A stretch of DNA of 64,000 nucleotides from Pseudomonas sp. GD04019 (GTDB taxonomy: Bacteria; Pseudomonadota; Gammaproteobacteria; Pseudomonadales; Pseudomonadaceae). Positions 25,615-35,186 of this stretch are shown one piece after another. Each line of letters opens with the position of its first letter. Positions within the stretch are counted from its first letter, which is position 1. The stretch is taken from contig NZ_JAOEEA010000005.1 in assembly GCF_029837695.1 (NCBI RefSeq), forward strand, positions 248,001 through 312,000, given 5' to 3'. Both the position numbers and the translations under genes were made by a program. The notes under the pieces were generated by a model. That model did no database searches. It was not told where the DNA came from and saw only the letters and a program-made list of their open reading frames with translations.

Positions 25615-28600
25615 GCCAAGGGGAACCTGCGATCAGGATCTTCTTCGAGTCGCTTAGCCCGTCCATCCCAGGTCCAGCGCGAGACGAACACCGCATCGAT
25701 ACCTTCGCGACGCTGCAACTGGCAGATCGACACGCCAGGTAGCTCCGCATAGCAGGCCCACTCCCGCTCGCTGGTGATGACGAAGTCCAGGTCGAATTCC
25801 CGCACCAGGCCCATGCAGTGGGCGCGGGCGGTATCGTCGATACCGGCGAAGGCTTCGTCGAGCAGCATCAAGCGTGGCGCCAAGGGACTGCCGCCGTGGC
25901 CGTAGAAACTGGCGATAGCGGCGAACAATGGGACGGTCAGGCCTAACGCGCGTTCGCCACTGGAGGCCGGTCCGGACAGCTTGCGCCATTGACCATCCTG
26001 CTGACGCTGGATGCGGAAACGATGCCAATAGCGGTAGTCCAACGCGTGGGCGAGTTGATCGAGAAGACTTTTACCTGCGCTGTCAGCGTCGGCCAGGGCG
26101 CGTTCGGCGGCGATCTGCTGTTGCAGCATGGTACCGACCGCACGCCGGTCTTCGGTCGACCAGAGGTCGGCGCTGGTATTGAGCAGGCTCTTGCGTGCGG
26201 CCTCTAGGCCTGCCGGTGCGCCTTCCTCGACTGATAGCGGCTCCCATAGCAGGCGGTAGCGTACGCCAGTGGTGGTTGGGCGCTTGTGCAATTCGTTGTT
26301 TATCGCCTCGACGCGGTCGTCGGCAGCTCGCATCAGTCGCTGGAGCTCGGCGGCGATTTCTGCCTGGAGGTGATTTTCCAACACTTCACGCTCACGAGCC
26401 GATAACAGTTCGCTGCGCTGGGCGATATCCTCGGCCAACAGTAGCGCGAGGGTATCGGGGCGCTCGGCACGGTTCTGGTACTGGATTGTGACGGTGATTC
26501 CCCAATCGTTGGGTTCTGAGATGGCCTGGTGGTTCAAGGCGCTCAGCCCGCGCTGTAGTTCACTTAGGTCTTCGGCGATTTGTTTCTGTACGCGGGCCCA
26601 AGTGACCTCGTCATCGGCGATGTCAGCCAGCGCCTGTTCGATGCGGCGGGCTAGGTTCAGCGCCGGGTCGATACTCCAATGCTCAGGCAATTGCAGGTCC
26701 GGCAATGCGGCGGCCAGCAGGCCGCTGGCGCTGAAATGGCGAAGGCGTTCGACGGCCATGGCGCGCTCGTTGCTACGCTCGCTCAGAGTCTGCTCAGTGC
26801 GTTCGACGTGCGCTGCGGTCACGGCCAGCCTTTTTTCCGCTTCGCCCAGCGCTGTGCGGCGTGTTTCGGCGTCCTGCTCGGCCTGCGCACGTCCGGCGAG
26901 CGCGGTGGCCAGTTTTGCCAGCAATTCTTCCACCTGCTGGCCGATGGACTGGCGTAGCGCCTCCAAGCGGACCCGGGCCTGTTCGGCCTGTTCCTGGGCG
27001 ACCATCAGGGTTTCCTCAGCCTGTTCCAGCACCCTGCGCGCTTCGCCTTCGCGCTGCTGCTGCTGACGCTGATCGGGCCAGGCGCGCTGCCAGTCGCGCG
27101 CCGCCTGGACCAGATGCGCCTGGATGTTGGCGAAGTGTTCCAAGGCCTCTTCGGCTGCCGGTAGCAGCTCGGGGGCTGCCGGCAGGCTCAGGTCGGTCGC
27201 GTCGCGGTGTAACTGCTCGCGTGCCGATTGCCATGCGTCTTTAGCTTCCTGGCTGCGCGTTTCCGCCAACATCAGCAGCTGCCGGGTCCGGTCAACATCA
27301 CGGGCGGCCTGCAGCGCGGCAGCAATCGCATCGTGCAGTGGGCGTTCGGAGGGTACGCTTTTCCGTTCCCGTTCGGCTTGGTTGCGCTCAGCGGCCAGGG
27401 TTTCGTATTGTCGTTCGAGCTTGGCTTGCGCCATGTTGAGTTCGGCGAGGAGGGTGGCGAGTGCGTCCAACCGTCGTTGTCGCGCCAGTTCCCGTGCGCT
27501 GCGGCCGATGTAGCCTGCCTCGGCTTTTTGCCAGGCACCTGCCAGCGGCCCCAGACGATAGCGACCATCAGGTGACAGCCAGGCTTCGGCATCGCTCGGT
27601 TCCTGCGTGCCGTAAGCCACGCCCGCCAACAGCGCAGTCAGCGTTGTTAGTGTGATCGGGCAGGCCTCGGGCAATGCGGGAATCAGCGCAGCGTTCAGGT
27701 TGGCACCGTTCACTGGCGCGCGCTGGTGCCAGCTGCTATCCAGCAGCGGCGTACCGTCGCTATCGCTCAATATCCCATTTGGCGACAGCCAGGCGTCAAG
27801 CAGGCCGCTGGCTTCCAAGGCGGCTTCCAGCCCGGCCCGTTGCGCGGCATCCAGGCTCGGGTGGAAATCCACCAGATGCCAGAGTGGCGCGCCGTGCCGT
27901 TGCAGGCGCACACCACTGGCCCGGGTGGGCGGCTCGGCGGGCAGCGCATCTTCGCCAGCGGCCAGGCGGGTGCACTCGTCCTCGATATCGGCGCGCTGCT
28001 TGTCCAGGCTAGCAAGGTTACTGTCCAGCTCCGCCTGTTGGGCGGCGTGTCGTTGCAGCGTCGTCTGCCAGGCGTTGTCCACTGCCACTTGCGCCGGGTT
28101 TTCACCTTCCGGAAGGGCCACCCACTCGGCCAGTTGAAGCAAGGGCTGCTCAGCATCGAAGCGCAGCTGGACGAGGCTTGTGCAGTGCTCGGACCAGGCT
28201 CCGAGCAATACGCTGCCTGCCTGTTCGGCGTGCTGATCGGCTCGCTCGCGTTGCGCCAGTGCTATGTCCATTTCACCGCGAATGCTTCGAACGTATTCTT
28301 GCTTGTCCGCCAGTACCGCTTGGTGTTGGCTAACTTCGGCATGACGCTTACGCAGATGAGCGATGTCCTGGCGCCGATTCCTCACCAGCTCGCGCAGGGC
28401 TTCTTCAGCGGCCTTGTACTCGGGCGGCGGATGTGCCGCGAGCGCTTCGGCTTCAAGGCTAAGCAGTGGGTTGATTGCGAGGTCTGCTGTTATAGCGAGT
28501 GCTTCGGCCGCGTCCAACGTACGAGTACGCGACTTGTCCAGCTCATCGCGAGCTTGAGTGGCCGCAGCGGTCCGTCGCTGACTCAGTTCTACTTCGCTAT

Positions 28601-29759
28601 TGAGTTTGCTACGCGCTTCATCGCGCTGTCGGCCTGCCGTGTGAGCTGCATGTTGCCGTTCAGTGGCATTGCGCTCTTCCAGGGCAAGACGGTTGGCGTC
28701 CTGGTTGGCGGGATCGCTCTGCAGCGTATCTACCAGCTCCCGGGCCGCCGAATACTTCAGCTTCGCGGCTTCGTGCTCCGCAAAGGCCTCCCCCTGCGCG
28801 CTCTGTGCGCCGGCGAGTTCAGCCTGCGCTTGATTGCGGGCCTCGCTGGCGTTGTCGAAATGGGTTTGAGCCTGGCGTAGTTCGCGTGCCTGGCGCCGCG
28901 CCAACATACCGGTATAGATGCGGTAGCGTCGTTCAAACTGGGTGACGGTTTGCTCCAGTAGGCGCGTTTCTTCCAATTGAATGCGGTCTTCCTCCAACTG
29001 GTTGAGCGCTTCGGCCACATCGCCCAGCAGCTCGGGTGGTAGCGGTGGCAGCGACTCGCTCAGGGCATTGGAAAGCCCGGTTTCGTCGGGTTTCTTCGAC
29101 AGTTGTGGCTGGCGCAGCTGGATCAGCGTATCCATCAGCGCGTCATAGCGCCGTGTCCCTAGCTGGAACAGGCGCTCGTCCACGGCACGGCGATACAGCT
29201 GATGGTTTTCGAATAGTTGACCGCGTCCGCCAAGTGCATCGCGTAAGCGTTCGCGAGTAAGAACCTGGCGCTCGGCAGTGGTAAGCCAGAGATCTTCGCC
29301 GATACGTGAGTCTAGTGTCGTGCCGTCACCTTCCACGATGAAAAACCAGCTGTCCACTTGAGCCCGGCCATCGACTGCCGACAAACCGACCCCCAGGGTC
29401 AGGTAGCGGGGGCGGCCATCGCGCTCGCGTCGGCCGAACTCTATCCAGCTGTAGCCGATACGGCGGGGATAGTTGCCGACCAGGAGGTTCCAGGCCATCT
29501 TCTTGCCGCTATCACCGTCGGGCTCGACGCGCGACGAGCGCAATTGTGCGTCCAGCAGCAACGGTAAGGTCAGCGACAGCACCTTGGATTTGCCGGTGCC
29601 GTTATTGCCGCGTAGAAGTAAATGACCATCGTGGAACCAGAACTCCTCGCTGTCGTAGTGGAACAGTTCGACGAGGCCAAGACGTAAGGGCTGCCAGCGT
29701 TCGCGCAGAGGTTTGGGCAGTGCGGGGCGGGAGGAGGTGATGAATAGGTCGCTGGTCAT
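25611..29759 (-). CDS. jetC: Wadjet SMC-like ATPase JetC, 1382 aa
   Basis: JetC is the motor of the Wadjet complex and extrudes loops on circular DNA. Walker A GNNGTGKS is at residues 51-58. Two very long coiled-coil arms (about 250-560 and 770-1130) flank a hinge-like central region. The C-terminal head has SSGERALGL (signature) and Walker B LMLLDEAFAGID (about 1300). Length fits the TIGR02680-type family. It overlaps jetB and jetD by 4 nt each. The many long open frames opposite this gene are composition shadows. Confidence 0.93.
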   Translation of the reverse strand: MTSDLFITSSRPALPKPLRERWQPLRLGLVELFHYDSEEFWFHDGHLLLRGNNGTGKSKVLSLTLPLLLDAQLRSSRVEPDGDSGKKMAWNLLVGNYPRRIGYSWIEFGRRERDGRPRYLTLGVGLSAVDGRAQVDSWFFIVEGDGTTLDSRIGEDLWLTTAERQVLTRERLRDALGGRGQLFENHQLYRRAVDERLFQLGTRRYDALMDTLIQLRQPQLSKKPDETGLSNALSESLPPLPPELLGDVAEALNQLEEDRIQLEETRLLEQTVTQFERRYRIYTGMLARRQARELRQAQTHFDNASEARNQAQAELAGAQSAQGEAFAEHEAAKLKYSAARELVDTLQSDPANQDANRLALEERNATERQHAAHTAGRQRDEARSKLNSEVELSQRRTAAATQARDELDKSRTRTLDAAEALAITADLAINPLLSLEAEALAAHPPPEYKAAEEALRELVRNRRQDIAHLRKRHAEVSQHQAVLADKQEYVRSIRGEMDIALAQRERADQHAEQAGSVLLGAWSEHCTSLVQLRFDAEQPLLQLAEWVALPEGENPAQVAVDNAWQTTLQRHAAQQAELDSNLASLDKQRADIEDECTRLAAGEDALPAEPPTRASGVRLQRHGAPLWHLVDFHPSLDAAQRAGLEAALEASGLLDAWLSPNGILSDSDGTPLLDSSWHQRAPVNGANLNAALIPALPEACPITLTTLTALLAGVAYGTQEPSDAEAWLSPDGRYRLGPLAGAWQKAEAGYIGRSARELARQRRLDALATLLAELNMAQAKLERQYETLAAERNQAERERKSVPSERPLHDAIAAALQAARDVDRTRQLLMLAETRSQEAKDAWQSAREQLHRDATDLSLPAAPELLPAAEEALEHFANIQAHLVQAARDWQRAWPDQRQQQQREGEARRVLEQAEETLMVAQEQAEQARVRLEALRQSIGQQVEELLAKLATALAGRAQAEQDAETRRTALGEAEKRLAVTAAHVERTEQTLSERSNERAMAVERLRHFSASGLLAAALPDLQLPEHWSIDPALNLARRIEQALADIADDEVTWARVQKQIAEDLSELQRGLSALNHQAISEPNDWGITVTIQYQNRAERPDTLALLLAEDIAQRSELLSAREREVLENHLQAEIAAELQRLMRAADDRVEAINNELHKRPTTTGVRYRLLWEPLSVEEGAPAGLEAARKSLLNTSADLWSTEDRRAVGTMLQQQIAAERALADADSAGKSLLDQLAHALDYRYWHRFRIQRQQDGQWRKLSGPASSGERALGLTVPLFAAIASFYGHGGSPLAPRLMLLDEAFAGIDDTARAHCMGLVREFDLDFVITSEREWACYAELPGVSICQLQRREGIDAVFVSRWTWDGRAKRLEEDPDRRFPLA

Positions 29760-31024
29760 GCGTCAGGCTCGGTTAGAAACAGGGTTTCGGCCCCCTGGGC
29801 GTTGCGCACCTCGGTCTGTCCGAGGGAGAAGCGGGCAATGGCGGGCAACGGATGTACGCCATGCATATCACGCAGCATTAGGCCCAGACGACATAGGCGA
29901 ACGATGGCGATTTCCGCCAGCTCGTGTTCGGCGCCTGGCGCGCGCGCCGATTTGCGCCAGTAGCGGCCATATCGCCCAGCGGCCTCGCGCAGGAACAGGG
30001 CAATCTCGCTTTCGGTCGCTCGCAATGGGGCACGTTTATCCCGCAGACGCCGAGCTAGGTACTCCGCTACCAGCAGCGTTACATGTGCCTCAGTGCCCTC
30101 GGCAGGCATGGCTACATCCGTCAGTTGCCTGCTCTCATCGATCAGGGCCAGGCCTTCGGCACGTTGCTCGGCGACCAGTCCGGTGGCTTCACACAGGCGG
30201 TTGGCGAGAACACCCCGCTGATTGAGGAAATAGCTGCGTGTCTCTTCATCCAGGCTGTCGGTATACAGCACCGGATCGTCGAGCAGGCGTCGCGCCAGGT
30301 GGTGGCGTATGGCGTCGCGCCTGCCTTGCTCGCTGTCCGCTGTAAAGCCGGCCACCAGTGCATGCAGCCGCGCCTCGGTATTTCCCGGAGTCTCCTCTGT
30401 GCTCCAGGTCGAGGGCCCGCGCACCGCCGCCAGCAGGCCGGCCAGCAAGCGCCGGTGAATGTCGTAGAGCGCGTCGGACTGTGGCCCGCTGCCGTCCTGT
30501 ACGTAACTCTCTTCCTCGCCAGCGACACGTTCGAGAACGCCATGAGCCAGGAGGGTACGGCACACCATGACCAGCTCGCGCCTTTCGGCAGCGCCGTGCA
30601 AGGTGAAGGCGAAACCCAATGTCTGCAATGCCGGGTCGGCGGCTTGTTGTACGATCCGTTCACCGATCTGTCGCAGGGTGATCTGCGGGTCGGCTCGCTC
30701 CAGCACTGCAGCAGCCAGACTCAGCAGTACATAGCGACGTCGGTCATAGTCCGGCAGGCCGCGGGTCGGGGCGGACAGGTCGGCCGGGCGCTTGAACAGG
30801 CGGGCACCCTCGCGGTCCACATGCAGCGGCCAGCCGGTCTCGCGGACGAACCACTCGCGCAGGCGCTCGGCTTGGCGACGTACGGCGGGGAAGTCCGCGT
30901 GCCCTGGCGGCATGAGCGGGCACATCAGCAGGCTGCGCAGAGCCCGGCGGAATTCGTCTTGTTGCTGCGCCTTCTGTGTTTCTCCGACATGTCGGATGCC
31001 ACGGCGGGACGAGGGTATGCTCAT
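29756..31024 (-). CDS. jetB: Wadjet accessory subunit JetB, 422 aa
   Basis: The protein matches the DUF2398 (TIGR02678-type) family, the KITE-like winged-helix subunit of Wadjet. A conserved N-terminal region (FRRALRSLLMCPLMPPGHAD, about residues 26-45) and a Tyr/Asp-rich segment (PDYDRRRYVLLSLAAAVLE, about 94-112) are visible. It bridges the JetC heads with the kleisin JetA. It overlaps jetA and jetC by 4 nt each and is expected to be co-translated. Confidence 0.88.
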   Translation of the reverse strand: MSIPSSRRGIRHVGETQKAQQQDEFRRALRSLLMCPLMPPGHADFPAVRRQAERLREWFVRETGWPLHVDREGARLFKRPADLSAPTRGLPDYDRRRYVLLSLAAAVLERADPQITLRQIGERIVQQAADPALQTLGFAFTLHGAAERRELVMVCRTLLAHGVLERVAGEEESYVQDGSGPQSDALYDIHRRLLAGLLAAVRGPSTWSTEETPGNTEARLHALVAGFTADSEQGRRDAIRHHLARRLLDDPVLYTDSLDEETRSYFLNQRGVLANRLCEATGLVAEQRAEGLALIDESRQLTDVAMPAEGTEAHVTLLVAEYLARRLRDKRAPLRATESEIALFLREAAGRYGRYWRKSARAPGAEHELAEIAIVRLCRLGLMLRDMHGVHPLPAIARFSLGQTEVRNAQGAETLFLTEPDA

Positions 31025-32571
31025 GATCTGTCCTCGGTGAGCCGGATCGTCAGCAGATGATCCCGGCCGGAGAACACGCCGGCGGCCGTGCAGATTTGGG
31101 CGCGGCTGTTTTCAGCCAGAGGTTCCAGGCGAATATGCAGCAGACCGTCGCCCGTTTGGCGCTCGACAGGGCTGTTCGGGTCCTGTTGTTCAGCCAGTGC
31201 CTCGCCAAGCAATCCTAGAAAGAGGCCGAAAGCATGCACATCGAGCTCACCCAGCTCCGATAGGCGAGTCGGGCTGCCGGTCGCCAATCTCCGGCGCGCG
31301 GCTTCGACCTGACGCGATTCCTCCGCTAATTGCTGAGCCATCAGCGCACGATCCCGGCTACGATCCCGCACTTTCGCCAGTGCGCCACGCGGTGCGGCTT
31401 CTCCATACTCGCGCAGGCGCGGATTTATGATCAGCGGCGGTGCATCCAGCCAAGAGGTGCTCGCTGGCACGTCGTCTGCTTCAGCAACCTCAAGTGAGAA
31501 GTGGCGTGCTGGCTGTAACGCGAAGGCTGCATGCGCAAGACGGTGAGCATCGTCGTCGGTGTCGCATGTAGCGAACCACTGCGCCAACACTCGGAAATCG
31601 GCCGACCGGTCGCTGCGCCCACTGCGGCGCTCATTGATCGTCGCGATGGCACTTAACAGTTGCGGAATCGCCGAGCGTGCCCTTGCACGCAGCAGTTCTG
31701 CTTGAGGTGGTTCGTTGCCGGTTGCCAGGAACCAACCGCGTAATCCTTTCCAGCGCTCGCGCCAGATATCCTGGCGGCGTTGTGCTTCCTCTGCCTGTTC
31801 GCCAGTGCCGTCGGGGGCGGTATCACGTGCTTCACGTGTGGCGACTTGGCGCAAGACGTAGTCGATGGAGGTGGACAGGTCATGCAACGTGCGGGCGATG
31901 GCGTCGGAGCGACGGATCAGATCGCCCATGAAGCGTTCGAGATAGTCGATCAATCGTCGCTTGTAAGCGACCAATGCGGTGGCGTCGGCCTGCTGCAGCT
32001 CTAGACTACGTGCCACTCCAGCCATGAACGCCTGGGCGTTTTCAGTAAGACCCTCAAACACCCGCACTAGGTCGCGCAGAATCTCATGTGCCTTGGCGGT
32101 ATCAAGGTCGTTGACGGATTGTGCCTCAGCCATCAATCGCTGCAAGGCTCGTAAGCGGCTGTCGATGTCCTCCAGCGCGACTGTCTGCAGTTCTGCACGA
32201 TGACGTAGGCTCTGCGCGAATGCTATCAGGCCGGCCTCTACCGCCTCGCCGCCGCGCGATAGCCGATAGAGAAAACGTGCCCGGTAATAGTCATTGAGCG
32301 TGGATACACGCGTCATGTCCGGCTGCGATTCGAGATTGCCCCAGGCCGCCAACTGAGCTAATGCAGCGGCAACCTCTTCCTGAGCCGGTGGCGTCCGTTG
32401 ACCCCATTTCGCCTCGGACAATACTTCGTCGGGCCGTAATTGCAGGCGGTACTGGCGCTTGGCAGCCGCGAACACCTCCATGATGGCGCGATAGAGGGCT
32501 GCCTTTTCCGCAGTGGCGTGGCGGAACAGATCCGCTGAAGCTTCCGGCCAGGATGAGTTGTGAATCACCAA
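31021..32571 (-). CDS. jetA: Wadjet kleisin-like subunit JetA, 516 aa
   Basis: This is the first gene of the operon. The product resembles DUF2397 (TIGR02677-type): FRHATAEKAALYRAIMEVFA near the N-terminus (about residues 16-35), the RPDEVL block, a long helical middle and a mixed C-terminal domain. Kleisin-like JetA closes the ring with JetC. The start is TTG at 32571 or GTG at 32568, with GAGG upstream, and the choice is uncertain. All four Wadjet genes are present and open, so the system should be functional against plasmids. Confidence 0.87.
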   Translation of the reverse strand: MVIHNSSWPEASADLFRHATAEKAALYRAIMEVFAAAKRQYRLQLRPDEVLSEAKWGQRTPPAQEEVAAALAQLAAWGNLESQPDMTRVSTLNDYYRARFLYRLSRGGEAVEAGLIAFAQSLRHRAELQTVALEDIDSRLRALQRLMAEAQSVNDLDTAKAHEILRDLVRVFEGLTENAQAFMAGVARSLELQQADATALVAYKRRLIDYLERFMGDLIRRSDAIARTLHDLSTSIDYVLRQVATREARDTAPDGTGEQAEEAQRRQDIWRERWKGLRGWFLATGNEPPQAELLRARARSAIPQLLSAIATINERRSGRSDRSADFRVLAQWFATCDTDDDAHRLAHAAFALQPARHFSLEVAEADDVPASTSWLDAPPLIINPRLREYGEAAPRGALAKVRDRSRDRALMAQQLAEESRQVEAARRRLATGSPTRLSELGELDVHAFGLFLGLLGEALAEQQDPNSPVERQTGDGLLHIRLEPLAENSRAQICTAAGVFSGRDHLLTIRLTEDRS

Positions 32572-33037
32572 ATTCTGCCTCAGTGACCTTCCGTGATCGA
32601 TGAGACCATTCTTCAGTCCTCTTCGCTATTTGCCAAGCTTTCCCTGCGAGCCAAATTACTTTGGAGTTTTTGTGTCGGTGAGGTGCTTCAGGTGGTGAAT
32701 GTGGATGGAGGTAGAGTCTGCTGGCGGTGACTTGCCGTTCTCTTCAGGTCTCCTGAGCTAGATCACTTTCTGTCCAGAATCCGCAATTGACCTTCTTCTT
32801 AAAGCACCATTCGGCGCAGTATTCCGCTGTGCCGAGAGTAGCAGCGACTGCTCTCCCAACGATAAGGATAGGACACTTGCCTCAATATCTTCTCGTCCGG
32901 TTAGAGATCATCGGTACGGTGCCAAGCCAGGGCTGTTTCGCTTCGTCACAGCATTTGTGAGTGATAGGTTGGGAGCGCTGCTGACACCTGATTCAGAGCG
33001 GAAATACAGGTCTCTATTTTGGCTATTATGGAAGTGA
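32572..33037. other. 466-bp intergenic stretch upstream of Wadjet
   Basis: No gene is supported on either strand. It must contain the jetA promoter and the 3' end of the AT-rich nuclease transcript. Composition drops in GC toward 33 kb, marking the edge of the AT-rich insert. I see no clear terminator or repeat. Confidence 0.4.
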
Positions 33038-34966
33038 TTAGTGATATTTGCTGCAAAGCATATCCTCTACGTACCGGTCCCATATAGGGGCTAGGAAATC
33101 CGTTAAATCTTCAAAGGTGGCGTTGATGATCTGAGGATTTGCATTGATGATGGAGTATAGGCAGTCCAGTGCGCGGTTAAGGTAGCCCATGGTGGCATAT
33201 TTTTCTGGGGTAATGCAGTCTATGATTTCTTGTATTTCGGCTGTTACATTGTCCTGATTTTCTAAGCGTAAGATTTTCTGTACGTAATTTGTGTCGTGGC
33301 CTGGTGTGCGATCAATAAATAGAGTGCAAGCTTGCAAGCAGCACTTAACTAGATTGAATTCAATCTTGGGTGGGGTGTTAAATGGTCGGAAGTGAGACTG
33401 TAAAAGTGAGACAAGAGCAAGTGCTTCTGAGCGGGAGCTTGGGCGGCGTCCTAAATCTTTGGACATGAAGTGGGCTGATGAGCGCGCAAAGCTTTCTAGG
33501 TTTCTGTATTTTGTTTTTTTGAATTTTTTAAACGCTACCCCCAAAATCCCTTTGTTAGACTTCTTGTGCCTCTCTATTGTCCATTTCCAAACTTTTGGTA
33601 AGAGATCATCTATCAACCATTGGTGTGTTGCTTCTGCGTTCCAGGCCTTGCGATGCGATACTGTGATCGGATGTCCAGAAATATCTTGCAGCGGGGACCA
33701 GCCGATAGTTACATAATGATTGTGGTTAAGGTGAATCCCAGGATCGGTATAAGCATACATGATCACATGGTAGCCGGCGTCTAGATTCTTAGTTGTGTGA
33801 GGGGTAAAGACTTTCAAGCAGGATGGGGCTGCATCAAATATGCAGTCGTCTGATGTGCCATGCTCATAGTCATGCTGATCGCAGTAGGCCATGATTTCGT
33901 GCCAAAACCAACTTTCTATACGGCAGAGTCCGAAGGTGAATTTTTCTGTTCTGATCTTTTCAAAGCGTAGTATTTTCCATTTTTTTTCAAGCTCGCAAAT
34001 GCGTGAAAAATATTTATCCCAAGATTTTTCGATAACCCAGTCAAGCTCGTCTATCTCTCTTCTTGTAAGCACCAGTTGAGCGCCGGAAAGAGTCAATACA
34101 TACTTGTCTGTTTCATGTAGGTTGATTATGAATGGGGTCTCGTATAACGATTTGGCATGGTGTCTATGTTGAATTATTTCTATAAATTTTCTTCCGTCAA
34201 TTGCCAAGCTAACGCCGCTTAAGTCTTGGCGAGCAAATTCTATTCCGCAGCTAAGGTGTGTTCTGTTTTCATTGGGAAGAAAGAAGCTTACTGAGGATGA
34301 TTTGTTGCTTATCCTCCATCCGTCCATGATTTCAGTTGTTTTTTTCTCGGGAAATTCTTTTGATAGGGTCGCAACTGGTTTTGGTGCATTGCAGAATCTG
34401 ATGGCATGTTCCTGGCCGAAGAAGACTTCTACAATCTCACTTAAATCCCTTAATTTTAGATCTATTTTTGGTGCATGCCATAGTTCTGCTGTAATTCCTG
34501 TGTTACTTAGTTCTTTTTCAAACAAAATCCAGGCGTCGATTGCTTTTTTATCTTTGACGTTGTCGCTTGTGCAGAGGATAAAGGTTTTTGTGTTCGAGTA
34601 TTTATTGCTTCTTAGGAACTTTTCTCTGACTTCATTTATTTTCTCTCGGCTGATCTTGGTTGTGTGCTTGCACTCGGCGACAATATATTTTCCGGAGCTG
34701 TGGTCGGTGACTATTAGATCTATGCCATCCTGGCTTTGACCGGAGAGGCCATACCTAAATGCTTCCCCAAGCTTATGATTTGGGATGTCTCTATAAGTTC
34801 TTTCAAGCAAATGAAGGCAGAGGGATTCAAACTGGGGCCAGGTGAGTTTCTCCAGGGGGAGTTCTTCGATTTTTCTATTCAAGGGTATAGCTTGCACTGG
34901 GTTTTTTATATAATCAAGCGCTTCTGGTATGCTGATTTCTTGCTTGTAAGTGTGATGGTTTTCCAT
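33038..34966 (-). CDS. Large protein with N-terminal Mrr-like PD-(D/E)XK nuclease domain, 642 aa
   Basis: Residues about 40-150 form a restriction-endonuclease fold: LTWPQFESLCLHLLER, then GQSQDGIDLIV (Asp83) and YIVAECKHT (Glu98-x-Lys100), a complete PD-(D/E)XK set. The remaining 480 residues are unlike any domain I know; they contain many aromatic residues and a His/Asp-rich section (about 370-430), possibly a sensor. The gene is visibly AT-rich compared with both neighbours, with different codon use, indicating separate acquisition. No methylase is adjacent. A stand-alone antiphage or anti-plasmid nuclease is the likeliest role, by inference. Confidence 0.75.
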   Translation of the reverse strand: MENHHTYKQEISIPEALDYIKNPVQAIPLNRKIEELPLEKLTWPQFESLCLHLLERTYRDIPNHKLGEAFRYGLSGQSQDGIDLIVTDHSSGKYIVAECKHTTKISREKINEVREKFLRSNKYSNTKTFILCTSDNVKDKKAIDAWILFEKELSNTGITAELWHAPKIDLKLRDLSEIVEVFFGQEHAIRFCNAPKPVATLSKEFPEKKTTEIMDGWRISNKSSSVSFFLPNENRTHLSCGIEFARQDLSGVSLAIDGRKFIEIIQHRHHAKSLYETPFIINLHETDKYVLTLSGAQLVLTRREIDELDWVIEKSWDKYFSRICELEKKWKILRFEKIRTEKFTFGLCRIESWFWHEIMAYCDQHDYEHGTSDDCIFDAAPSCLKVFTPHTTKNLDAGYHVIMYAYTDPGIHLNHNHYVTIGWSPLQDISGHPITVSHRKAWNAEATHQWLIDDLLPKVWKWTIERHKKSNKGILGVAFKKFKKTKYRNLESFARSSAHFMSKDLGRRPSSRSEALALVSLLQSHFRPFNTPPKIEFNLVKCCLQACTLFIDRTPGHDTNYVQKILRLENQDNVTAEIQEIIDCITPEKYATMGYLNRALDCLYSIINANPQIINATFEDLTDFLAPIWDRYVEDMLCSKYH

Positions 34967-35186
34967 TTCGGTTTTGGGTGTTTTATAGTGAGGAATTTGG
35001 TTTTTGGGAGTGTGCTTTCTGCTGGTTGTTATTAGTGGCTTTCTGCCGGGGCTTGGTGGTTGGCTGAAGCCGATCTGGGTTAATTTCGGTAGCGAGAAAG
35101 ACGTGCACGCTATTAAGCACGGTGCGTAGATTTGTGCCGGTTGATGTGGATATTTCTATTTGTGTCTAGTACGTAGAGTGGCTTGT

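Noticed and set aside
27726..28880. A 384-codon plus-strand frame inside jetC
   Set aside because: It overlaps the coiled-coil coding region of JetC and shows no domain; shadow ORF.
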